A stretch of 34,371 bases of DNA from positions 1 to 34,371 of the forward strand of contig JAFUQQ010000014.1 in assembly GCA_017472285.1 (NCBI GenBank), in the 5' to 3' direction. Made by a program: the position numbers and the translations under genes. Each line of letters begins with the position of its first letter. Within the stretch, counting starts at the first letter, position 1. The notes under the pieces are model-generated. The model saw only the letters and a list, made by a program, of their open reading frames with translations. It did no database searches and was not told the DNA's origin. Below are positions 7,190 through 15,168 of this stretch, piece after piece. Source of the DNA: Clostridia bacterium. Its GTDB lineage: Bacteria; Bacillota; Clostridia; Oscillospirales; CAG-272.

Positions 7190-8158
7190 AATTGTGCCGA
7201 TAGGCTTGGGTGTGAGGTCATAGAGAACGCGGTTGATACCATCGACTTCATGGGTGATACGATCGGTGATCTTATGAAGAACGGCATAAGGGATTTCTTC
7301 AATGGTAGCACTCATAGCATCTGTGGTATTGACAGCGCGCATGATAGCGGGCCAACCTTCATAGCGTTTGCCATCTTTGACACCAACGCTCTTGAAATCG
7401 GGAACAGCGATGAAATATTGCCATACGTGTTCAGCAAGACCTGCGTTATCAAATTCTTCGCGAAGAATTGCATCTGCTTCACGGAGTGCATGGAGACGGT
7501 CACGGGTAATTGCACCGAGGCAACGAACACCAAGACCGGGACCGGGGAACGGCTGACGGTATACCATTGCATGAGGAAGACCAAGTGCTTCACCAACGAC
7601 ACGTACTTCATCTTTATAAAGCAATTTGACGGGTTCAACAAGCTCAAACTGCATATCTTCGGGAAGACCGCCTACGTTATGATGGGCTTTTACACCATCA
7701 CTTTCAAGAATATCGGGATAAATTGTACCTTGTGCAAGGAAAGAAATACCTTCAAGTTTGCTTGCTTCTTCATCAAATACTTTGATAAATTCACCGCCGA
7801 TGATCTTTCTTTTCTTTTCAGGTTCTGCAACGTCCTTGAGAAGATCAAGAAAACGGTCTGTTGCATCCACATAAATCAAGTTTGCATCCAATTGATTCTG
7901 GAAAATTTCAATAACCTGTTCGCTTTCACCTTTACGCATAAGACCGTGGTTAACGTGTACGCAAACGAGCTGTTTACCGATCGCTTTGATCAGAAGTGCT
8001 GCAACAACAGATGAGTCAACACCGCCGGAAAGTGCAAGCAAAACTTTTTTGTTTCCGACTTGTTCACGGACAGCAGCAACCTGTTCAGCAATAAATTGTT
8101 CTGCAAGTTCCAGGGTAGTGATACGAGCCATCGTATCAGGTCTGATATTGGAATCCAT
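7178..8158 (-). CDS. guaA: GMP synthase, ATP pyrophosphatase subunit only
   Basis: It converts XMP to GMP using ATP and ammonia. The 326-aa protein begins with the ATP-PPase domain (P-loop SGGVDSSV near 45-52, then HVNHGLMRKGE) and ends with the dimerisation domain (QPFPGPGLGVRCLG, final TIEWE). Most bacterial GuaA proteins are about 510-525 aa because of an N-terminal class I glutamine amidotransferase domain. Here the ATG at 8158 has AGGAGG upstream and a consensus promoter lies behind it, so that domain was not missed. The layout resembles the archaeal two-subunit enzyme; a separate amidotransferase may be elsewhere, or the enzyme may use free ammonia. Its 3' end is an integration site. 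Confidence 0.95.
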   Translation of the reverse strand: MDSNIRPDTMARITTLELAEQFIAEQVAAVREQVGNKKVLLALSGGVDSSVVAALLIKAIGKQLVCVHVNHGLMRKGESEQVIEIFQNQLDANLIYVDATDRFLDLLKDVAEPEKKRKIIGGEFIKVFDEEASKLEGISFLAQGTIYPDILESDGVKAHHNVGGLPEDMQFELVEPVKLLYKDEVRVVGEALGLPHAMVYRQPFPGPGLGVRCLGAITRDRLHALREADAILREEFDNAGLAEHVWQYFIAVPDFKSVGVKDGKRYEGWPAIMRAVNTTDAMSATIEEIPYAVLHKITDRITHEVDGINRVLYDLTPKPIGTIEWE

Positions 8159-8259
8159 ATCTGTTTTCCTCCTAATAAAATAATAGTATCGATTTTTTCA
8201 GGATCGCCTTTTGAAATACAGATCAATCATGAAAAAATAAAAATATCTTTAATAGATTT

Positions 8260-8288
8260 ATTATAAACAAATTCAATAGACTTGTCAA
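8260..8288 (-). promoter_or_regulatory. Consensus promoter of guaA
   Basis: On the minus strand TTGACA (8288-8283), 17 nt, TATAAT (8265-8260). The leader to guaA is about 95 nt, and I saw no purine riboswitch core in it. Confidence 0.85.
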
Positions 8289-8392
8289 GTGTACTGAAAA
8301 AAGTTTTTACAAAAAATGGCATAATTTGTGAATATTTTCTCTTTTTTGGGATGATATTGAAAGAAAAAAATATTTCCTTTTTCCGTGATTTG

Positions 8393-8421
8393 TTGACAAG
8401 CAAAAAGGAAAATGTTATACT
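8393..8421 (+). promoter_or_regulatory. Promoter of the E2-E1 gene group
   Basis: TTGACA (8393-8398), 17 nt, TATACT (8416-8421). Arms TTTCCTTTTT (8373-8382) and AAAAAGGAAA (8402-8411) form a 10-bp inverted repeat spanning the -35 box, a possible operator. Transcription should start near 8428, so repeat copy A lies inside the mRNA leader. Confidence 0.85.
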
Positions 8422-8472
8422 AATACAGAGTTAGCATTATTATCCAAATCCGATATATGCATTACATCAAAA

Positions 8473-8577
8473 AGCGGGCAACGCCCGCTAGAAATTGCTC
8501 ACCTATCCAAACTTTGCTTGTGTTTGAACAATGCAAAACGGCGAGGTTGATTTTAAGCAATTTCTTATAGAATAAAG
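8473..8577 (+). repeat. Foldable intergenic repeat family 1, copy A (5' leader of E2-like gene)
   Basis: Hairpin 1 is AGCGGGC/GCCCGCT (8473-8489). An outer stem pairs GAAATTGCT (8491-8499) with AGCAATTTC (8556-8564) and encloses an inner hairpin (TTTGC, TTGT / ACAA, GCAAA; 8513-8537) and the conserved AAAACGGCGAGGTTGA (8535-8550). Copies B and C precede the next two genes. The element ends about 24 nt before the E2 start, next to its ribosome binding site, so it may affect translation. Confidence 0.75.
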
Positions 8578-8600
8578 ATAATAAGGAAAGGAAAATATTT

Positions 8601-9977
8601 ATGAACACGAAAGGTCCTAAAATTTCGCCTCGCGCGTGGGCACTTGCGATGCAGAATCAGATCGATGTTTCAAAAATTACGCCCACAGGTCCGGATGGCA
8701 GAATTATTGAAAAAGATGTTTTGCGCGAACTCGAAAAAAAATATGTGGCAGAAACTGCTGAAACAAAGGTTGGAAATGAAACAGTAGAAGCAACCACAAC
8801 AAAAGAACCCGTCGAAGAAGTGACAACCGAAGAAGTTGTTGAAGAAGTGACGGCAAAAGAAGTCGTTGAAGAACCCGTAACCGAAGAAATTGTTGAAGAA
8901 GTCGCAACAGAAGAAATTGTTGAAGAAGTCGCAACAGAAGAAATTGTTGAAGAAGTCGCAACAGAAGAAGTTGTCGAAGAAGTCGCAGCGAAGGAAGTCG
9001 TTGAAGAAACCGCAGCAGAAGAAGTTGTTGAAGAAGTCGCAGCGAAGGAAGTCGTTGAAGAAACCGCAAAGGAAGAAGTTGTCGAAGAAGTCGCAACGGA
9101 AGAAGTCGTTGAAGAACCTACAACGGAAGAAGTCGTTGAAGAAGTCACAACGAAAGAAGTTGTTGAAGAACCCGTAACGGAAGAAGTTTTCGAAGAAACC
9201 GCTATCGTTACAGCTCCGGTTGTTACCATTGCCAAAGAAGGAAAGAAAAAAGAAGAACCCAAAGAAAACGTAAAAGAAAAAACGTATTCTTTCGGTACGG
9301 AAGCCTTTCGTCATACGGACGTAATCATTCCGAGAACCGAAAAATTGCCCGAAAGCGCACCTATGACAATTACGATGTCTTTTGATGCTTCTTCCATTGT
9401 CAGATTGCATCAATCGATCAAAGAAAACGGTGAAGCTCTTGGACTTCCGCATATCACGATCAATGATATGATCCTTTTTGCTTCGGCAAAGCTTCTCAAG
9501 AAAAATAAGATTCTCAACGCGCATTTTCTCGGTGATAAGATCCGTTATTTTGACGGTGTACATCTTGGTTTTGTTGTCGATACCGGTCACGGTATGGAAA
9601 CCCCGACTGTTTTTGATGCGGACAGACTTTCGCTTTCTGCGCTTTCCAAAATTACGGGTGCGTTGATTCGCGGCGCGAGGGCAGGTAACGTATCTCCCGA
9701 AAAAAATAAGCTTTGCGCTTCTTTCATGGTTACCAATCTCGGTATGAGCGGTGTGGAAGGCTTCACCCCCGTTTTGACTGCACCTCAGACAGGTTCTCTC
9801 GGTGTTTGCGCTTTGCAAAGAAGAATCAAAACCGTCGGCGGTACGGATGTTTCTTATTCCTGTATCCCGCTTGCGCTGACGTTTGATCCTCGCGCATTGG
9901 ATACGGCAAGTGCCGCAAAATTCCTTCGTGAACTTTGCGCTTCTCTTGAAAACTTTGAATTGCTTTTAGTAAAATGA
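8601..9977 (+). CDS. E2-like 2-oxoacid dehydrogenase acyltransferase, probably inactive
   Basis: The E2 core normally moves an acyl group from lipoamide to CoA in pyruvate or branched-chain 2-oxoacid dehydrogenase complexes. This 458-aa protein starts directly with a peripheral subunit-binding domain (about 6-43, with SPRAWALA and PTGPDGRI). A very acidic linker built of fifteen 9-residue repeats follows (67-201), then an acyltransferase core (about 230-458; FMVTNLGMSGVEGFTP is typical). Two things are missing. There is no N-terminal lipoyl domain with its DKA lysine. The catalytic signature D-H-R-x-x-D-G reads DPRALDT (429-435), so the histidine is gone. The fold appears kept but chemistry lost; a scaffold or binding role for the adjacent E1-like protein is inferred. 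AAGGAAAGG precedes the ATG. Confidence 0.85.
   Translation: MNTKGPKISPRAWALAMQNQIDVSKITPTGPDGRIIEKDVLRELEKKYVAETAETKVGNETVEATTTKEPVEEVTTEEVVEEVTAKEVVEEPVTEEIVEEVATEEIVEEVATEEIVEEVATEEVVEEVAAKEVVEETAAEEVVEEVAAKEVVEETAKEEVVEEVATEEVVEEPTTEEVVEEVTTKEVVEEPVTEEVFEETAIVTAPVVTIAKEGKKKEEPKENVKEKTYSFGTEAFRHTDVIIPRTEKLPESAPMTITMSFDASSIVRLHQSIKENGEALGLPHITINDMILFASAKLLKKNKILNAHFLGDKIRYFDGVHLGFVVDTGHGMETPTVFDADRLSLSALSKITGALIRGARAGNVSPEKNKLCASFMVTNLGMSGVEGFTPVLTAPQTGSLGVCALQRRIKTVGGTDVSYSCIPLALTFDPRALDTASAAKFLRELCASLENFELLLVK
8799..9203 (+). repeat. Fifteen tandem 27-bp repeats encoding the acidic E2 linker
   Basis: The unit encodes variants of T-E-E-V-V-E-E-V-A, fitting 15 times in exactly 405 bp. Units differ mainly in the first two and last two residues (TE, AK, KE; VA, PV, TA). 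Copy number could vary by slippage or recombination. Open frames on other strands here are by-products of the repeat. Confidence 0.9.
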
Positions 9978-10075
9978 GCGGGGTGCACCCGCCTGCAAAT
10001 TTTCGCCTTTTTGAACTTTTTCCGTATTGGATACGACAAAACAGCGAGGTTTGATTGAAGTAATTTTTTAAAAAA
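9978..10075 (+). repeat. Foldable intergenic repeat family 1, copy B (between E2- and E1-like genes)
   Basis: Hairpin 1 is GCGGG/CCCGC (9978-9992), starting in the E2 stop region. The inner hairpin is CGTAT/ATACG (10022-10034), and the conserved motif is AAAACAGCGAGGTTTGA (10037-10053). The outer stem is weaker than in copies A and C. It is the most divergent full copy, but every stem can still form. Confidence 0.65.
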
Positions 10076-10108
10076 ACAAGAATCCTTTTTGAAAGGAATG
10101 GTTTTTAT

Positions 10109-12508
10109 ATGTCCTCTTATATGTCTATGGAAACCAAAAGACCTTTGGCAAATATTGCGGTCCGTTTTCGTGAAGTTCCTGTTTGCCAATACCGTCTTTC
10201 CGTTTCCGATGAAAAACGAATTTATTCTCCGCGTGAATTTCTGAGAATCTATCAGAATATGGCTTTGATCCGTGAATTTGAAACCATGATTTCCGATCTG
10301 AAATGCAGCGGAAGTTATCAGGATATCGTTTATCCGATCAAAAATACGGTTGCGATCGATATCGGTAAAGAAGCCATCGCCGTCGGCGAAGCATATTGTT
10401 TCGATAAAAACGATATCCTTTTTTCCTCCGGAAAAAGTCTTAGCGATCTGATCGCAAAAGGACTTTCTTCCATCGCAAAGATGACGGATTATGAAGTCGT
10501 GGATATGATGAGAAAATATCATTCCGGCGCGATCTTATCCATCGTCGCGGAAGCGGCGGAACAGGATGCCAAACCTAAGGACGTGGCAATTGATTTCCTG
10601 CTTTACGGCATTCTTTGTGAAATTTTTTCCAAGATCACGGGTTTTCATTATGGTCTTGGCGATGCTTCCAATATCTTCTGCGAACCTCTCGGGATCTATC
10701 CCGGCGGTTCTGTGACGACCACTTCCGCGGGCTTTGCCGTTGGTGCGGCAGTTTATAAGAAAAATATGGGTATCGGCGGAAACGTCATTGCCAATATGAG
10801 CGAAGATGCCGCTTTTGACGGACGCGCATGGGAAGCCTTCTGTCTTTCCGAATCGGGTGCGTTCCGTGAAGCAAGCAAAAAATATGAGGGTCTGCCGATC
10901 CTCTTTACGATGAGCCGTGTGCGTGAAAACGGTGAAGACGCGGCTGTGATCAAAAGATGTATTTCCCGTGTATGCGCAGGTCTGGATGCCAATTCCATGC
11001 ACGCAGAAACGGTGAACGGTAGCGATCCGCTTGCTGTAATCGATGCGGTTACACGCAAAAAAGAACGCTTGACCCGTGGGGAAGGTCCTGCGCTCCTCGA
11101 ATTTATTTTCGATGATCTGAAAGTCAATCCCGAAGGTATCGATCCTGTCAAGGCATACCGTCAGAAATTGATCGAAAACGGTATCGTCAGCGAAGCAAAT
11201 ATCGATGCTCTGGACGATATCATTATCAGCCGTATGAAAAAAATCTGCGCCCTTGCTGCTGATGATGAAAGATCGCCCCGTGCGAGTGCCGAAAATCTCG
11301 AAGCCATCGTTTATGGCTCCGAAGATGAAAAAAATCCCAAAAATTTGCCGAACGGAAAGCTTTTGCCTGAAGTCAGAATCCCGAAAAAAGATTCGTCACG
11401 GCTGAAAACGATCGCGGAAAAAGTACATTCCGCGTACAGCCTGGACGGTACACCCGTGGCAAAAGAATTCCGTTATAATATCAGCGATGCGTTTTTTGAA
11501 CCGATCGCGGATATGCTGTATGCCGATCCGAGATTGATCGTTTGCGGTATGCAAACAGAAGACACGGACGTTTACGACGGTCTTTCCGAAATGGTTCCCA
11601 ATTATCGTTTCTTCCGCGTTTCCTCTTCGGAACAGGCTCTCGTTTCACTTGCAGTCGGTTATGTGATGTGCGGCGGACGTGCTGTCGTTTCTCTGAAAAA
11701 TGCGGATTCGCTTGCCAACGTCGCTGACATTCTGATCCGTCAGGTCGCAAAATGGCGCGCGATGAGCGGCGGAGAACTCCGTATGCCCATCGTTTTGCGC
11801 GTGCCCGTGACCTCAAGAAAAGATACACAGAATGCGGATGAGCTGTTATCGCTCGTTTCTGCCATCCCCGGTCTAAAAGTTATCTATCCCGTCACACCTT
11901 ATGACGCAAAAGGGCTGATGACCTCCGCGCTCAAAGAAAATAATCCCGTCGTTTGTTTTGAAAATCAAAGACTTTACGATATCGGGGAATATTTTGAAAA
12001 AAGCGGTGTTCCCGCAGAGCCGTATACCGTCCCGATCGGTATTCCATCTCTGAAAAGGGAAGGCAAAGATCTTACGATACTGACGTTCGGTGCATCGCTT
12101 TACCGCGCGATGGATGCGGCAAAGGTTTTGGAAGAAGTTTACGGCATACAGGCAGAAATCATCGATGCCCGCTCCGTTGTTCCTTTCGATTATGCGCCGC
12201 TGCTCAAATCCATTGAAAAAACGGGTAAAGTCCTGATCGTCGGGGAAGGAACGGAACGCGGTTCGGTCATGCGTGATATCGCTTCGGGCATTGCGGAATT
12301 TGCTTTCGATCTTCTGGATGCGCCGCCGATCGCACTCGGTTCGCGTAATTGGATTACACCGCCCGCGGTCTATTCGGGTTATTATTATCCGACTGCCGCA
12401 ACGATTCTTGACGTGATCCATCAGAGGATCATGACACTTGAAGGTTATGAGCCGCTGCAATATACGGATGCGGAAGAAAAACTCCGCCGTTCCGCAAAAG
12501 GCTTATAA
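10109..12508 (+). CDS. Fused E1 alpha/beta 2-oxoacid dehydrogenase-like protein, probably inactive
   Basis: E1 decarboxylates a 2-oxoacid with thiamine diphosphate. The 799-aa protein joins an alpha-type half (about 40-385) to a beta-type half (about 435-785). Family landmarks persist: GKEAIAVGEAYCF (87-99), RVSSSEQA with Glu508, AKWRAMSGGELRMPIVLR (547-564) and PGLKVIYPVTPYDAKGL (587-603). Key residues do not. The thiamine/Mg motif GDG reads SED (231-233), its distal Asn pair reads SR (269-270), and the beta-chain histidine motif HSQ reads DTQ (572-574). I infer loss or strong change of activity. It lies downstream of the degenerate E2, separated by repeat copy B, so the two likely form one complex. 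No E3 or lipoylation gene is in view. The RBS AAAGGA is 11 nt from the ATG; later ATGs at codons 5 and 7 are alternatives. Confidence 0.85.
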   Translation: MSSYMSMETKRPLANIAVRFREVPVCQYRLSVSDEKRIYSPREFLRIYQNMALIREFETMISDLKCSGSYQDIVYPIKNTVAIDIGKEAIAVGEAYCFDKNDILFSSGKSLSDLIAKGLSSIAKMTDYEVVDMMRKYHSGAILSIVAEAAEQDAKPKDVAIDFLLYGILCEIFSKITGFHYGLGDASNIFCEPLGIYPGGSVTTTSAGFAVGAAVYKKNMGIGGNVIANMSEDAAFDGRAWEAFCLSESGAFREASKKYEGLPILFTMSRVRENGEDAAVIKRCISRVCAGLDANSMHAETVNGSDPLAVIDAVTRKKERLTRGEGPALLEFIFDDLKVNPEGIDPVKAYRQKLIENGIVSEANIDALDDIIISRMKKICALAADDERSPRASAENLEAIVYGSEDEKNPKNLPNGKLLPEVRIPKKDSSRLKTIAEKVHSAYSLDGTPVAKEFRYNISDAFFEPIADMLYADPRLIVCGMQTEDTDVYDGLSEMVPNYRFFRVSSSEQALVSLAVGYVMCGGRAVVSLKNADSLANVADILIRQVAKWRAMSGGELRMPIVLRVPVTSRKDTQNADELLSLVSAIPGLKVIYPVTPYDAKGLMTSALKENNPVVCFENQRLYDIGEYFEKSGVPAEPYTVPIGIPSLKREGKDLTILTFGASLYRAMDAAKVLEEVYGIQAEIIDARSVVPFDYAPLLKSIEKTGKVLIVGEGTERGSVMRDIASGIAEFAFDLLDAPPIALGSRNWITPPAVYSGYYYPTAATILDVIHQRIMTLEGYEPLQYTDAEEKLRRSAKGL

Positions 12509-12511
12509 GTG

Positions 12512-12605
12512 GTGGGCAACGCCCACTTGAAATTGCTCACCTATCGAAGTTTTTCCCGCATTCAGATATGGCAAAACGGCGAGGTTGGAATAGCGATTTC
12601 TTATA
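12512..12605 (+). repeat. Foldable intergenic repeat family 1, copy C (upstream of pepF)
   Basis: Hairpin 1 is GTGGGC/GCCCAC (12512-12526); against copy A a C-G pair is replaced by T-A. The outer stem pairs GAAATTGCT (12529-12537) with AGCGATTTC (12592-12600), with a G-T wobble where copy A has A-T. The motif AAAACGGCGAGGTTGGA is at 12573-12589. Confidence 0.75.
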
Positions 12606-12611
12606 AAATAA

Positions 12612-12650
12612 GAGAGGGCAACGCCTACTCGATTTAGCAATTTTTTATCG
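12612..12650 (+). repeat. Repeat family 1, internally deleted copy D
   Basis: A degraded hairpin around GGC-AAC-GCC (12612-12630) is followed directly by TTTAGCAATTTTTTAT, which resembles the right outer arm of copies A and C. The central part with AAAACGGCGAGG is missing. Confidence 0.5.
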
Positions 12651-12669
12651 TTTTAAAAAAGAATATTGT

Positions 12670-12705
12670 TCCTTTTTCCGTTCGATTTTTCGATCGGAAA
12701 AAGGA
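12670..12705 (+). terminator. Strong hairpin between E1-like gene and pepF
   Basis: TCCTTTTTCCG (12670-12680) pairs perfectly with CGGAAAAAGGA (12695-12705) and a weaker CGA/TCG pairing extends inside. No T tract follows, so it may be a processing or stability element rather than a terminator. A promoter for pepF is not clear between it and the gene. Confidence 0.5.
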
Positions 12706-12757
12706 TATCAATACGGGAAAAAACAAAATCAATTATCATTTACAGGAGGAATCTAAC

Positions 12758-14563
12758 ATGGCAACAGAAAGAAAAGACATTGAAGCACGTTACAAATGGG
12801 ACCTTTCCGTGATCTATCCGACAGAAGAGGACTTTTATGCGGATTATGCAAAAGCGGAAAAATCGATCAAGAATTTCGCAAGATACGAAAAAGTAATGTG
12901 TAGTAGCGCAAAGGATCTCTATAATACTTTGAAGTATCTGACGGATATCGAAGCGATCATCAATAAGCTTTGGCAGTACGCACACCTCAATTTTTCCGTT
13001 GAAAGCGCAAACAGCGCATATCAGTCCCTCACCGCAAAGGTTCGTAATCTTGCGGTTGCGGCAGGCACGGCATCCTGGTTCGTTGAACCTTATATCCTTC
13101 GTATCGATACGGAAACGATGGAAACATGGTTTACCGAATACAAAAAGCTCGCAACCTTCCGCCGTATGATCGAAAAGATCATGAGAAGAAAAGAACATGC
13201 GCTTTCCGATGAATGTGAAAAACTCATGGCAAAAATGGAAAATTGCCTTGGCGCACCCGATGAAGTCCGCAATATCCTCGTCAATGCCGATCTCCGTTTC
13301 GGTAAAATCAAGGATGAAAACGGCAATTCCGTTGAACTTACCGATCCCAGCTACGCAACATTCCTGATGAGCGGCGACCGCAAAGTTCGCAAAGCAGCTT
13401 TCACAACGCTATATAAGACTTATGAACAGTTCGGCAATACTTTCGGTACGATGATGAACGCGATGGTCAAGGAAAGCACTACGCTTGCAAAGGTTCATAA
13501 TTTTGCGGATTCCCTTACAGCATCCACCTTCAAGGATGAAGTCACACCCGAAATTTATAATAATCTCATTGATTCCGTCAATGCAGGTCTTCCCGTTCTT
13601 TACGATTATTACGCGCTGAAAAAAGAAGTTCTCGATCTGAAGGAATTCCATCTTTACGATATTTACACCTCTCTTGTCGGTGAGCTTGACCGTAAATATA
13701 CTTATGACGAAGCTGTCGAAGAAGTTCTCAAGACCGTCGACGTATTCGGTAAAGAATATGCCGATGCACTCCGTGCTGGTCTTACCGAAAAAGGTTGGGT
13801 AGACGTTTATCCTTGCAGAGGCAAACGCGGCGGCGCATTCAGCTCCGGCGGCCCCGGCACAGAACCTTATATCCTGATGAACTATCTCGGTACGCTTGAC
13901 AATATCTGCACACTTGCGCATGAAGCGGGTCACTCCATGCACACATGGTTCTCCACACATTACAATAAGCCCCACAATGCAAATTATACGATTTTCGTTG
14001 CGGAAGTTGCTTCTACCGTCAATGAGCTTCTTCTGATGCACCGTAAGCTCAGAGAATGTGAAAGTGCTGATGAAAAGCTCTATATCCTCGATCAGATCAT
14101 GGAAACCTATAAAGGCACATTGTTCCGTCAGACCATGTTCGCTGAATTTGAAAAAACGATCCACGCGCTCTGTGAAAAAGGCGAACCCCTCACATCTGAT
14201 CTTCTCAGCAAAGAATATTATGATCTCGTTTGCCGTTATTTCGGTGACGGTGTCGTTTGCGATCAGCAGATCGCTTATGAATGGATGCGTATTCCTCATT
14301 TCTATATGAATTTCTACGTTTATAAATACGCAACCTGTATCTCTGCGGCTTCCGCGATCGTGAAACGCATCGAAACCGAAGGCGCTTCTTACGTGAAGAA
14401 ATATATCGATTTCCTCAAATGCGGCGGTTCCAAATCTCCGCTCGAAAGCCTTCTCGTTGCAGGTATCGATATGACACAGCCCGAAGTCGTTACCAGTGCG
14501 ATCGATGATTTTGCTGATGCCATTAAGCAGTTCAGAGAAATCTATAACAACAAAAACAATTGA
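12758..14563 (+). CDS. pepF: Oligoendopeptidase F (M3B zinc peptidase)
   Basis: The 601-aa cytoplasmic zinc peptidase cuts short peptides, usually of 7-17 residues, and serves peptide recycling or nutrition. The zinc motif is HEAGH (within LAHEAGHSMHTWF, about residues 387-399). The third ligand, Glu, is about 25 residues on, in FVAEVASTVNE. The C-terminal QQIAYEWMRIPHFYMNFYVYKYAT region is typical of PepF substrate binding (positions about 503-525). There is no signal peptide, and the length is normal. ATG at 12758 has AGGAGGA 7 nt upstream. It follows the E1-like gene on the same strand after copies C and D of repeat family 1, and a perfect terminator follows. Confidence 0.96.
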   Translation: MATERKDIEARYKWDLSVIYPTEEDFYADYAKAEKSIKNFARYEKVMCSSAKDLYNTLKYLTDIEAIINKLWQYAHLNFSVESANSAYQSLTAKVRNLAVAAGTASWFVEPYILRIDTETMETWFTEYKKLATFRRMIEKIMRRKEHALSDECEKLMAKMENCLGAPDEVRNILVNADLRFGKIKDENGNSVELTDPSYATFLMSGDRKVRKAAFTTLYKTYEQFGNTFGTMMNAMVKESTTLAKVHNFADSLTASTFKDEVTPEIYNNLIDSVNAGLPVLYDYYALKKEVLDLKEFHLYDIYTSLVGELDRKYTYDEAVEEVLKTVDVFGKEYADALRAGLTEKGWVDVYPCRGKRGGAFSSGGPGTEPYILMNYLGTLDNICTLAHEAGHSMHTWFSTHYNKPHNANYTIFVAEVASTVNELLLMHRKLRECESADEKLYILDQIMETYKGTLFRQTMFAEFEKTIHALCEKGEPLTSDLLSKEYYDLVCRYFGDGVVCDQQIAYEWMRIPHFYMNFYVYKYATCISAASAIVKRIETEGASYVKKYIDFLKCGGSKSPLESLLVAGIDMTQPEVVTSAIDDFADAIKQFREIYNNKNN

Positions 14564-14571
14564 TCATGATG

Positions 14572-14605
14572 AAAATTCCTCTCCGTCGGAGAGGAATTTT
14601 TATTT
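14572..14605. terminator. Terminator of pepF, convergent with the SLOG pseudogene
   Basis: AAAATTCCTCTCC (14572-14584) and GGAGAGGAATTTT (14588-14600) form a perfect 13-bp stem with a 3-nt loop. A-rich and T-rich flanks let it work in both directions. Confidence 0.9.
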
Positions 14606-15112
14606 ATAAACAATTTTCTATTTTATCTAAACGGATATAGCGAATTTCTTTTCCTTTTTTTGAGCATAGTTTATTGTATTCTATGTGCCGCCTTGCTTTT
14701 TTCCATTCCATATTGCAAGAACGATATTTGACTGATCTACCATATAACGATTCCTTTTTTCCATACATCCACGATGATAAAAGGGAGAAAGAATTGTTTG
14801 TCGACACTGCATCAATATCAGATTTTTAGCTATGTCATAATCTGACGGTTTCTTTTTAGGATGGATTGGATAAGGGAGAGCCGCTTCCAATGTGATATCG
14901 TTTTTTGTATCTCTTTGAAAAAATAAGACGGCATCAGCAAAATCCATATCCGCTCCTTCTGCCATCCCGGAAATAAAATGATCATAGCCTTCATCGATTA
15001 ATTTTTCAATTTCTCTGTAAAGTGTCACAATATAGTTTACATATTGCTCATGATTCTTATCACGTTCAAAAGGGAATCCTTGAGATCGATGTCCTGTTAC
15101 ACAACAAATCAT
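14604..15112 (-). pseudogene. SLOG/DUF1273-family protein gene with a TAG and a frameshift
   Basis: The protein matches the DUF1273 (YpsA-type SLOG) family: CCVTGHRSQGF at the start, FISGMAEGADMDFADAV in the middle, KRNRYMVDQSNIVLAIWNGK near the end. The SLOG fold binds nucleotides or related ligands; some members occur in mobile or defence loci. ATG at 15112 has GGAGG 8 nt upstream; the longer open frame to 15157 is not needed. The conserved GGT-x-N-T-x-x-Y-A end is interrupted. TAG at 14683-14681 follows GGT, after which the same frame reads NTINYAQKK. Then an A7G run (14661-14654) forces a -1 shift to recover GKEIRYIRLDKIENCL before TAA at 14604. Two lesions make a pseudogene most likely, yet the run is a perfect A-AAA-AAG slippery heptamer in register. 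Confidence 0.75.
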
Positions 15113-15168
15113 GTTTTTATACCTCCATTTTGTCTTTTTGACCAATATGACGGACAATATTTTTTGTA

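Noticed and set aside
8159..8259. Possible purine riboswitch upstream of guaA
   Set aside because: The leader from the consensus promoter is only about 95 nt and does not show the conserved purine-aptamer loops.
8799..9203. Regular 27-bp repeats considered as a CRISPR array
   Set aside because: The units are directly adjacent with no unique spacers and are in frame inside a protein.
8657..9818. Long antisense open frames rich in Phe/Cys/Asn or Ser/Thr opposite the E2-like gene
   Set aside because: They arise from the 27-bp repeat, whose length is a multiple of three and keeps all frames open. They have no ribosome binding site, domain or plausible composition.
3142..14683. Genetic code change with TAG as a sense codon
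   Set aside because: TAG ends dnaE and the 68-aa HTH gene at natural protein ends, so the two internal TAG codons are better explained by mutation in decaying accessory genes.
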